64,000 bases of DNA, taken from positions 1 to 64,000 of the forward strand of contig NZ_WNKX01000021.1 in assembly GCF_009720745.1 (NCBI RefSeq), written 5' to 3'. The stretch comes from Massilia eburnea (GTDB lineage: Bacteria; Pseudomonadota; Gammaproteobacteria; Burkholderiales; Burkholderiaceae_D). The notes beneath the pieces are model-generated. The model saw only the letters and a program-made list of their open reading frames with translations. It was not told the origin of the DNA and ran no database searches. The translations under genes were made by a program, and so were the position numbers. This document shows positions 18,279 through 25,655 of this stretch, piece after piece (the stretch's first letter is position 1; each line of letters starts with the position of its first letter).

Positions 18279-18847
18279 CAATTGCCCTGTTCCAGCGAAG
18301 ACAGCACGGCCGCCAGGATTTCGTCGGATTGCTTTTTATCGGCGACAGAGCGGGCCAACACCAGGCCGCCGACCAGGGCGGCATAAGTGGCGATGGCGTC
18401 GCGGCGCTGCTGGGCGGGATCGCCGGGCAGTGCTTGCGCCAGGGCTTCCAATTGCGCCTGGAAGCTGTCGGACATGGCTTGCCGTACTTCGGCGCCGACG
18501 CGCGAAACGTCGGGGCCCAACGCCGCCAATGCGCAGCCTTTGCCGGGATTGTCGCGGTGCTTGGCCGTCAGGTACATGTGCGCGAGCGCTGCCTTGGGCG
18601 CGGCGGGCTTTTCGGCCAGCAGTTCGCGCCAGCGCTCGGCCGAGTGTTCCATGGCTTTGCCGAAGGCCTCCGCCAGCAGGTCTTCCTTGGAGGCGAAATG
18701 GCCGTAGAAGCCGCCGTGCGTCAAGCCGGCGCTTTTCATCAGGTCGGCTACGCCGATGCCGTCATAGCCTTTCTCCCGGAACAGGCGGGATGCGGTTTCT
18801 ACGATGCGCTCCCGGTTCTGGGCCGCTTGCTCCCTGCTAACACGCAT
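18278..18847 (-). CDS. TetR-family transcriptional regulator
   Basis: A 189-aa repressor-type regulator. The N-terminal helix-turn-helix is standard (RERIVETASRLFREKGYDGIGVADLMKSAG, read in parts) with the conserved THGGFYGHFASKEDL. The C-terminal ligand domain carries GKGCALAALGPDV, typical of the TetR_C group that follows GGFYxHF proteins. AAGGAG precedes the ATG. It is translationally coupled to sulP downstream. A near-palindrome lies 31 bases upstream and may be its operator. The ligand is unknown. Confidence 0.9.
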   Translation of the reverse strand: MRVSREQAAQNRERIVETASRLFREKGYDGIGVADLMKSAGLTHGGFYGHFASKEDLLAEAFGKAMEHSAERWRELLAEKPAAPKAALAHMYLTAKHRDNPGKGCALAALGPDVSRVGAEVRQAMSDSFQAQLEALAQALPGDPAQQRRDAIATYAALVGGLVLARSVADKKQSDEILAAVLSSLEQGN

Positions 18848-18877
18848 GATCTTCTCCTTGATTATTTTTATTATGGA

Positions 18878-18891
18878 TGTAATATATCACA
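18878..18891. promoter_or_regulatory. Near-palindrome upstream of tetR-sulP, possible operator
   Basis: TGTAATATATCACA is an inverted repeat with one mismatched pair in an AT-rich stretch 31-44 bases upstream of the TetR start codon. Position and symmetry suit autorepression, but AT-rich palindromes also arise by chance. Confidence 0.35.
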
Positions 18892-18953
18892 CGTGGATGA
18901 TGATCGTCATTTATATCGATCGTGCTTTGCGGCGGCTGCGGCCGCCGTTTTTT

Positions 18954-20402
18954 TTAGCGGGCCATAGCGAGCTCGACACAGTTGCGGCCGCTGCGCTTGG
19001 CGCGGTGCAAGGCTGCTTCGAGGCGGGTGACCAGTTCGCTGGCACCTTCGTCGGGCGCCAGCTGGGCGACGCTGAAGCTGGCCGTGACCGTGTCGGCGCC
19101 GGGCAGCTCGGTGGCGGCGATTGATTGGCGCAGTTCTTCCGCCAGTTTGTAGGCGTCGATTGCGACGGTGTGGGTGGCGATGACGAGGAATTGTTCGCCG
19201 CGCATGCGCGCGAGCGTATCGGAATTACGCAGGCGCGACTGGACAGTGCCGGCCAGCGCCGCCAGGGCCCGGTCGCCGCTGGTATACCCGTACAGCTCGT
19301 TGATGGTGCGGAAGCTGTCGATGTCGAAGGCGATCAATGCCAGCGGCAGGCCGTAACGGCGTGCGCGGCGGATTTCATCGTCGAGCACTTGCTCCCCCTG
19401 GCGGCGGTTGGCGACGCCGGTCAAGCCATCGAACGGCGTGATCTGCGTCAGCTCCAGGCCAAGCGCATCGTTCTGATGGCGCAAGTCACTCATCACCATG
19501 CCGAAGCTGATCAATTGCGCAGCGGCGCCGAAACAGCTGAAATGTTCGCGGCTGAAAGTCAGCGGCCGGTCGAACAGCATGCAGATCGCGCCGAGCAAAG
19601 GCCCGCCGGGTTCGCCGCGCAAGGGAAACGCCAGCAGCATATGCACGCCCTGCTCTTCCAGCATGTCGGCCAGCCCGGTGTCGCCCGATTTCGCTGGTGC
19701 GTCAAGCAACACCAGCTCTCCACGCCGCACCGGCGCATCAAGCAAAGACATGCGGCCAGCCAGGACATCGGTGATATCCAGGTCGATGCGGCCGTCCTGG
19801 GCCACCAGCTGCAGCGTATCGTCGCCGATACCCTGGAACAAGGCTGCATGGCTGATGCCCGGATAACTGCACAGTGCATTGCAGATACGCGCGCCCATCC
19901 GTTCGAGCTCTTCCGAACCGTACAGTGCGCGCTGCAAGCTGCGCTGGATCGCCAGCAAATCGTTCAGTTCGGCTTCGCGGTCGAGCAGGTGCTGCTGGGC
20001 GGAAGCCAGGGTGTCGGCGGCTGGCGTGAGCAGGGCCGCGACGGCGTCGCGCAGGCATTCGGGGCGGATCGGTGTGATGCGGTAAGCCAGCGGCCCCTGC
20101 GCCATCAGCTCGGCCATGGTGGCGGAACGCGTGAACGGGCACAGCACCAGCACCGGCTTGCCGGCACGGCTGCGCACCAGCGCCGCCAGTTCGGTGCCGG
20201 CGGGGGTGACAGGGCTGTCCAGGTCGATTACCAGCAGTGAAATCTTGTTGTGCGCCATCGCATGACGTGCGCTGGCAATGCTGTCCGCAGTCAGCAAACG
20301 GTCGAACGATTCGGCGCACGCCGCGACAAATTCCTGGCGCCGCGCGGGATCGGGATGTAGGAAAAGGCCGGTGCGGTGACGGCGGCCTGGAGCGTTAGGC
20401 AT
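18954..20402 (-). CDS. Receiver-like/GAF/GGDEF protein with degenerate active site
   Basis: A 482-aa cytoplasmic protein. Residues 1-125 resemble a receiver domain (LLVIDLDSP). A GAF-like domain covers about 150-310, and the GGDEF domain the last 165 residues (DGLTGVANRR; FDIDSF). The signature reads RGEQF instead of GGDEF or GGEEF: the first Gly is Arg and the fourth Glu is Gln. An inhibitory I-site RxxD is kept (RNSD, five residues before RGEQF). It may be a weak cyclase or a c-di-GMP receptor. It is divergent from the SDR-ku operon. Confidence 0.83.
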   Translation of the reverse strand: MPNAPGRRHRTGLFLHPDPARRQEFVAACAESFDRLLTADSIASARHAMAHNKISLLVIDLDSPVTPAGTELAALVRSRAGKPVLVLCPFTRSATMAELMAQGPLAYRITPIRPECLRDAVAALLTPAADTLASAQQHLLDREAELNDLLAIQRSLQRALYGSEELERMGARICNALCSYPGISHAALFQGIGDDTLQLVAQDGRIDLDITDVLAGRMSLLDAPVRRGELVLLDAPAKSGDTGLADMLEEQGVHMLLAFPLRGEPGGPLLGAICMLFDRPLTFSREHFSCFGAAAQLISFGMVMSDLRHQNDALGLELTQITPFDGLTGVANRRQGEQVLDDEIRRARRYGLPLALIAFDIDSFRTINELYGYTSGDRALAALAGTVQSRLRNSDTLARMRGEQFLVIATHTVAIDAYKLAEELRQSIAATELPGADTVTASFSVAQLAPDEGASELVTRLEAALHRAKRSGRNCVELAMAR

Positions 20403-20514
20403 ATGGCTTAGTTTGCCACAAGATCAGGGCGACAACATCCCTATTATGTGAGGGAGCGCACGGTTAGCAACGTTGCCGGGGCGAATACTGGTCTTCCGAG
20501 CACAGGAGGAAGCC

Positions 20515-21510
20515 ATGTCGGAAAACAGCTCACATTCGCAGCAAAAGTCTGGCGCGGGCAGCGAGCAGCGCACCGTCCAGCAGCAACAGGACCAGCGCGA
20601 TGCTTCAGCACCGAAAGCCGGGGAAAAGAAGGAACCTGCCCAGGCGGGCAAACACGATTATCCCGCGCCACCGCTTCCTGGACAGCACCTGGAAAAGCCC
20701 GGCCTTGAACACCAGATGCAATTGAAGCCGCAATTCATGGCGCCCGACTATTGCGGCAGCGGCAAGCTGGCCGGCATGAGCGCCGTGATCACGGGCGGCG
20801 ATTCCGGCATAGGCCGCGCCGTCGCTGTGCTGTATGCGCGCGAAGGCGCAGACGTGGCCCTGGTCTACCTGGCTGAGGAACAGGAAGACGCAGTCGAGAC
20901 GAAAAAGCATATCGAGGCGGAGGGTCAGCGCTGCATCCTGATTCCCGGCGATGTGCGCGACCCGGCATTCTGCCGCCACGCCGTCGATGAAGTCCTGCAT
21001 GCATTCGGCAAAGTCGACATCCTGGTCAACAATGCCGCCTTCCAGGAACATGCCGGGTCTCTGGAAGAGTTGTCGGAAGAGCGCTTCGACCTGACCATGA
21101 AGACCAATATCTATGGCTACTTCCACATGGCCAAGGCCGTCCTGCCCCATATGAAGCGCGGCAGTTCAATCCTCAACACCGGTTCGGTAACGGGCCTGCG
21201 CGGCTCGAAGAAGCTGCTGGACTATTCGACCACCAAGGGCGCAATTCATGCATTCACCATGTCGCTGGCTTCCAGCCTGCTGGACAAGGGCATCCGCGTC
21301 AACGCGGTTGCGCCCGGTCCGGTCTGGACGCCGCTGAATCCATCCGACCAGTCCCCCGACAAGGTCAAGGAATTCGGCGCCCAGACCGATATGCACCGGC
21401 CGGCGCAGCCGGAAGAAATTTCGCCGGCCTTCGTTTTCCTGGCAGCGCCATCTTGCGCCAGTTATATCACCGGTATCGTCTTGCCGATCACCGGGAGCGT
21501 GGGAGAATAA
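20515..21510 (+). CDS. SDR-family oxidoreductase (general-stress-protein-39/YghA-like)
   Basis: A 331-aa short-chain dehydrogenase. A hydrophilic Gln/Ser/Lys-rich N-terminal extension of about 85 residues precedes the Rossmann fold. The cofactor motif is TGGDSGIGRAVA, then NNAAFQ, and the catalytic Ser (NTGSVTG) and Tyr-x3-Lys (YSTTKG). The ATG at 20515 has a perfect AGGAGG five bases upstream. Members with this extension are stress-induced in several bacteria; the substrate is unknown. The stop lies 3 bases before ku, so the two genes are almost certainly cotranscribed, placing it in a DNA-repair or stress operon. Confidence 0.92.
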   Translation: MSENSSHSQQKSGAGSEQRTVQQQQDQRDASAPKAGEKKEPAQAGKHDYPAPPLPGQHLEKPGLEHQMQLKPQFMAPDYCGSGKLAGMSAVITGGDSGIGRAVAVLYAREGADVALVYLAEEQEDAVETKKHIEAEGQRCILIPGDVRDPAFCRHAVDEVLHAFGKVDILVNNAAFQEHAGSLEELSEERFDLTMKTNIYGYFHMAKAVLPHMKRGSSILNTGSVTGLRGSKKLLDYSTTKGAIHAFTMSLASSLLDKGIRVNAVAPGPVWTPLNPSDQSPDKVKEFGAQTDMHRPAQPEEISPAFVFLAAPSCASYITGIVLPITGSVGE

Positions 21511-21513
21511 ATC

Positions 21514-22500
21514 ATGGCACGAGCACTCTGGAAAGGCGCAATCAGCTTCGGCCTGGTGCATATTCCGGTGGAGCTGCACAAGGCGGTCGAGTCGCACGAC
21601 CTGGACCTGACCATGCTGGACAAGCGCGATTTTTCGCCGATCGGCTTCAAGCGCTACAACAAAGGCAGCGGCAAGGAAGTCACCTGGGACAATATCGTCA
21701 AGGGCTACGAGTATTCGGATGGCGAATACGTTGTGCTCAGCGATGAAGACCTGCGCCTGGCCAATCCCAAGGCAACGCAGACCATTGACATCATGGCATT
21801 CGTCGATGCCGATTCGGTGCCGCTTACCTACTACGAGACGCCCTACTACCTGTCGCCGGGACGCGGTGGCGACAAGGTCTACGCCCTGCTGCGCCAGACC
21901 TTGCAGAAAGCCGGACGCATTGCCATTGCCACCGTCGTGATCCGCACCCGCCAGCACCTGTGCGCCCTGGTCGCGGTGGGCGACGGCATCATCATGAACA
22001 CCCTGCGCTATGCGACCGAAATCCGCAGCGTCGAAGACCTCAAGCTGCCCGGCGATGCCGGCATCACGGACAAGGAGCTGAAAATGGCCCTGTCGCTGGT
22101 GGAGGACATGAGCGAAAAATGGAATCCCAAGGAATATCACGACACTTACCGCGAGGACGTGCTCAAGCTGGTCGAGAAAAAGGTCAAGGCAGGACAAACG
22201 CATACGCTGACCGAACCGACTGGCGAAGCGCCGGTGCCCAAAGCAAGCAATGTGGTGGACCTGGTGGCGCTGCTCAAACAAAGCCTGGGCAGCAAGGGAC
22301 GCCGCGCCAGCGCGGAGGAAACGGACGAGGAAGAGGAATCGGCGCCAGCACCACGTGCCCGCCGCAGCAGCGCCGGCGGCGCCAGCAAAACACGCAGCGG
22401 CACCAGCAGCAGTAGCGCCAAACGCAGCAGCGCCAGCAAACCCGCAGCCAAACGCAGCACGGCCACGAAAACTGCGACGACACGCCGCAAAGCCGCCTGA
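21514..22500 (+). CDS. ku: Ku protein, non-homologous end joining
   Basis: A 328-aa bacterial Ku homodimer subunit. It begins with the family signature WKGAISFGLVHIPV, and contains the TYYETPYYL region of the DNA-binding ring. Residues 1 to about 255 are the Ku core. The last 60-70 residues form a basic Ser/Ala/Lys/Arg-rich tail (repeats of the type KRSSASKPAAKRS), as in the extended tails of several bacterial Ku proteins that add DNA binding. It binds double-strand ends and recruits LigD, encoded at 25656-28124. It is directly downstream of the SDR gene. Confidence 0.97.
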   Translation: MARALWKGAISFGLVHIPVELHKAVESHDLDLTMLDKRDFSPIGFKRYNKGSGKEVTWDNIVKGYEYSDGEYVVLSDEDLRLANPKATQTIDIMAFVDADSVPLTYYETPYYLSPGRGGDKVYALLRQTLQKAGRIAIATVVIRTRQHLCALVAVGDGIIMNTLRYATEIRSVEDLKLPGDAGITDKELKMALSLVEDMSEKWNPKEYHDTYREDVLKLVEKKVKAGQTHTLTEPTGEAPVPKASNVVDLVALLKQSLGSKGRRASAEETDEEEESAPAPRARRSSAGGASKTRSGTSSSSAKRSSASKPAAKRSTATKTATTRRKAA

Positions 22501-22543
22501 CAATGAAAAAGACCTCCCACGGCAAACCAGCAGCCATGGAAGG

Positions 22544-22574
22544 AAAAGCCGGGCGCATGCAGTAAGCACCCGGC
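22544..22574 (-). terminator. Rho-independent terminator of the PL8 lyase gene
   Basis: On the minus strand GCCGGG and CCCGGC form a stem with a long loop, followed by TTTT. It begins about 10 bases after the lyase stop. The stem is strong but the T-run short, and it could also serve convergent ku transcripts poorly. Confidence 0.5.
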
Positions 22575-22584
22575 CAAAGAACGC

Positions 22585-25500
22585 TTACTGCACCGTCACC
22601 ACCAGCACTGGCCGGCTGGCCGTCGTGGCGTTTTCACGCGACGCGTAATCCACCGAGCCTGCCGAACCATAGTTCTGCGCAGCCTCGATCTCAAACGACA
22701 TCAGCTTGTTGCTGCCCATCGCAGCCTGCGCCTGCGCCGTCAGGTCCACCTGCATCTGGGTGTTGAGCACAGGTGTCCAGCTGGTCACCAGCGCACTATT
22801 CGCGGGACGGTTGTTCCATGTCACAGTCGCCTCGCTCCAGTTGGCGTCCACCGTCTGGTACAGGTTGTGGGTGATGCCCGCCATGCCCACCGAGACGGGC
22901 ATCAGCTTCAGGGTTGCACCGGTGATGGTGCCCTCGACGCTGGACAAATCAAATTTCAGCAGGCCCTTGCGCGAATAGCTCAATGCATCGGACTTCACGG
23001 TAATGGTCGAAGCGGTACCAAAGCTGCTGCTGGCGTAAGTACCGTCGCGCACGTAGGCATCGCCGGCCGGCGTCAAGGACGACGTGCCGTTGATCGTGAA
23101 ATGCGAAGCGAACGATTTGCCTGCCGCCCCATTGACCGCGACCTGAAGCTTGAGGGTCGGGCTGGTCTGCACCACTGTCACACCGGGGTCGGTGGACAGA
23201 ACCGCCGTCACATTGCGGTTCACCTCAATATTCAGGTTGCCGGTATTGAGCTGGGTCGGATCAGCGATGCTGACTTGCAGGTCGGTGCCGTTCTGCTTCA
23301 GCATGACCGCCGACTTCTTGTCGCTGGTGATCAGCGGCTGCCCGCCGGCGCTCAGGACCTTGGTCGCATCGTTCCAGAATACGGCGCCGGTGACGCCCTG
23401 CGAGGTGTCCTTGACCGCCGTCGCCGAAGTAGAACGCTCCAGCACCGTGATGCCAGTATTGGCCGCCATTGCCGCGGTTTCGGCTGCCGTTTTGTTCGGC
23501 ACCACGATATAGGTGTAGGCCGCGGCGGCCGGATTGACGCCATGGTCCAGCGCCAGGCTCAGGTAATTCTCCGCAACCTGGGTCGTGTCTCCCAGCGTGT
23601 ACACGTCGCTCCAGGCGCCGCTGCGGCGTTCGCGCAGGCCGGTAACGGTCGGCGCATCCGGGAAGATGTAGCCGATGTCCGAACCCGGCACATTGCCGGC
23701 CAGATGGGCCCAAGTCACGCCCGGCATGGTCTCGCTCCAGGGCATGAACGCGTCCTTTTCCGTGCCGGCGACCGTCAGGGTATTGATCCCATCGTCGCCC
23801 AGGCGGCGGTTCTCCACGATGGTTTCGACGTCATTGCCATTGGTGTTGGCAATACCGGCGCCGACCGCCACCATCTTGTCGCCGAAGTAGAACCATGCCT
23901 TCTTGCCGGTCAACGGACTGCCGGTCACGTTGGTCATTGCGTAGTCCATGCCCACCGCCGCGTACTGGCCAAGCAGCTCGGCGCCGCCGGTACCGGTCTT
24001 GGTGTTGGCATAGAACTTCCATGCTACCGGCGTGCCGCTGCCGGTATGGTCGGTCGTGGTGCCGGCCAGGCGCGTCATGTCGACCGTGGCCCAGTAATTG
24101 CGGCCGTATTGGCTGTGGTCGGCATTGTGCAAGGCCGTGCGGCCGACGCCGCTCCACCAGCCCTTGAGGTTTTCGCCGTTGCCCGACTCAAAGGCGCCGG
24201 TGCGCTTGGACAGCAGCGACAGGTCGAACGCATAGCCCGGCTTGCGCTGCACCACGCGGTCCACCGAAGCAAAGATATGCGTCTGGTCCGGTTCGGCTGC
24301 CTCGACGATGGAAGGATCGTTCAGCACCGCCTTGAGCTGGGTGATGTCCGTTGCGCTCAAGCTGCTGCCGGAGACTGCCGCGAAATAGGACGGTCCAAAA
24401 GTATCGTCGCGCTGCATCCAGCCCTTGATCAGGGATTTGACCTGGTTCGCCTGGTCCGCAGGCAGCGAGCCCGCCAGGTTGACCAGAGTAGCGACGATGC
24501 CACGCCCTGCCGAATGGTCGGTCGTGAACTGCCGGCTCAACTGGCGGCCGCGCTGGCTATCCATCACCGCACCATCGTAAATGAATGGGCGGAATGCCTG
24601 CATGACCCAGTCGTACGGTTTGTTCACGTTGGGATCGTTGCTAATCGTCCAGCTGGAACCGTTCAGCAAATAGTACAAGCGGGAGATGTCGCTCAGCAGA
24701 ACGGCGCCGTAGCCGCCGATATAGGGATGATGGGTGTGCTGGATGAATGAACCGTCGACGTAGAAACCGTCACCCGCCGTGACATAAGGCAGGGCCGGGC
24801 TGACGGCATTGCGGCCGGCCGTCATCTTGGCGCTATCCTTGCCCAGCAGGCCGCGCATGACCACCACCCACGCCTTGTCCAGCAGGTTGGCGCCGGTCTC
24901 GGTCGTGGTCGACGGCGTGCCGTCGGCATTGGCGCGGTTCGTGGGATCGGGCACATAGAAATCGATGATGGCCAGCCAGGATGCCAGCTGGTCCGCAGGG
25001 ATATTGGCATACAGCGTCACCATCATCGAATTGAAGGCTTGCGGGCTGCCGATCTGCCAATCCCACCAGTTGTCGTAGTAGTTCATATTGACGTGGTAGT
25101 GGTTATCTACCAGCCATTGCGTGGCGCTCAGGATCGCTGCCAGTACATCGGGATTGCCACGCAAATTATCGTTGCCGTTGACGTAGGCTGATGCCAGGGT
25201 GTTCAGGCGGCCGAAGTTGGTGGTGATCGTCGCCGACGCGGCCCAGTTGGATGCGTTGTCCCACAAGAGCGTGCGGCCATCTTCGCGGTGCATGGTGTCC
25301 CACAGGTTTTGCGCAATTGCCTGGCTCGCCGCGACCTGCACCTGCACGTCCGCGTCATTCATGTCGACCGGGCCGCCGCGCGCCAGCCATTTGGCGCGCA
25401 GGTCGTCATATTCATCCGCCTTGGCCGCACCGCCCAAAGCCAACTGCGCAAGTGCTGCCGCCAACAAGCCGCGTAACAGCCAGTTCTTCTTTTGAAGCAT
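22585..25500 (-). CDS. Polysaccharide lyase family 8 with C-terminal DNRLRE/CBM-like domain
   Basis: A 971-aa secreted lyase. The signal peptide covers about residues 1-28. The (alpha/alpha) domain carries the PL8 catalytic residues by position: Asn204 (GANLLDK), His255 (SFIQH) and Tyr264 (GGYG), with His and Tyr nine residues apart as in hyaluronate lyase. Beta-sandwich domains follow. The last 165 residues form a DNRLRE-type carbohydrate-binding module (DAYVRDGTYASSSFG; KFDLSSV; WNNRP). The substrate may be hyaluronate, chondroitin or xanthan. GGAGGAGAT directly precedes the ATG. It sits between ku and ligD but is unrelated to repair. Confidence 0.9.
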   Translation of the reverse strand: MLQKKNWLLRGLLAAALAQLALGGAAKADEYDDLRAKWLARGGPVDMNDADVQVQVAASQAIAQNLWDTMHREDGRTLLWDNASNWAASATITTNFGRLNTLASAYVNGNDNLRGNPDVLAAILSATQWLVDNHYHVNMNYYDNWWDWQIGSPQAFNSMMVTLYANIPADQLASWLAIIDFYVPDPTNRANADGTPSTTTETGANLLDKAWVVVMRGLLGKDSAKMTAGRNAVSPALPYVTAGDGFYVDGSFIQHTHHPYIGGYGAVLLSDISRLYYLLNGSSWTISNDPNVNKPYDWVMQAFRPFIYDGAVMDSQRGRQLSRQFTTDHSAGRGIVATLVNLAGSLPADQANQVKSLIKGWMQRDDTFGPSYFAAVSGSSLSATDITQLKAVLNDPSIVEAAEPDQTHIFASVDRVVQRKPGYAFDLSLLSKRTGAFESGNGENLKGWWSGVGRTALHNADHSQYGRNYWATVDMTRLAGTTTDHTGSGTPVAWKFYANTKTGTGGAELLGQYAAVGMDYAMTNVTGSPLTGKKAWFYFGDKMVAVGAGIANTNGNDVETIVENRRLGDDGINTLTVAGTEKDAFMPWSETMPGVTWAHLAGNVPGSDIGYIFPDAPTVTGLRERRSGAWSDVYTLGDTTQVAENYLSLALDHGVNPAAAAYTYIVVPNKTAAETAAMAANTGITVLERSTSATAVKDTSQGVTGAVFWNDATKVLSAGGQPLITSDKKSAVMLKQNGTDLQVSIADPTQLNTGNLNIEVNRNVTAVLSTDPGVTVVQTSPTLKLQVAVNGAAGKSFASHFTINGTSSLTPAGDAYVRDGTYASSSFGTASTITVKSDALSYSRKGLLKFDLSSVEGTITGATLKLMPVSVGMAGITHNLYQTVDANWSEATVTWNNRPANSALVTSWTPVLNTQMQVDLTAQAQAAMGSNKLMSFEIEAAQNYGSAGSVDYASRENATTASRPVLVVTVQ

Positions 25501-25529
25501 ATCTCCTCCAGCTTCGAATCCCCTGCATG

Positions 25530-25541
25530 GATAACGTTATC
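25530..25541. promoter_or_regulatory. Perfect 12-bp palindrome upstream of the lyase, LacI-type operator candidate
   Basis: GATAACGTTATC is a perfect palindrome with a central CG, 29 bases upstream of the lyase start codon. The central CG and GATAAC arms are typical of LacI-family (GntR/sugar-type) operators. No LacI gene is in the window. Confidence 0.5.
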
Positions 25542-25591
25542 ACTTTTACCTCAAAAATAGGGCGTGATAGACGCCTGCGCTGTATTTGTAA

Positions 25592-25605
25592 TTATCGCGT
25601 GATAA
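25592..25605. promoter_or_regulatory. Second GATAA inverted repeat upstream of the lyase
   Basis: TTATC-GCGT-GATAA forms a perfect 5+5 inverted repeat about 63 bases from the palindrome at 25530. The same strand continues with GATAACGATA, so half-sites cluster here, between the lyase promoter and the ligD stop. Confidence 0.4.
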
Positions 25606-25655
25606 CGATACCACCAAACGAATTGCCCACACAACAGGCAACTCTACAGGCGTTG

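Noticed and set aside
22585..25500. Recent horizontal transfer of the lyase as a mobile cassette
   Set aside because: No integrase, tRNA end or direct repeats flank it, and base composition looks similar to its neighbours by eye; insertion is possible but unsupported.
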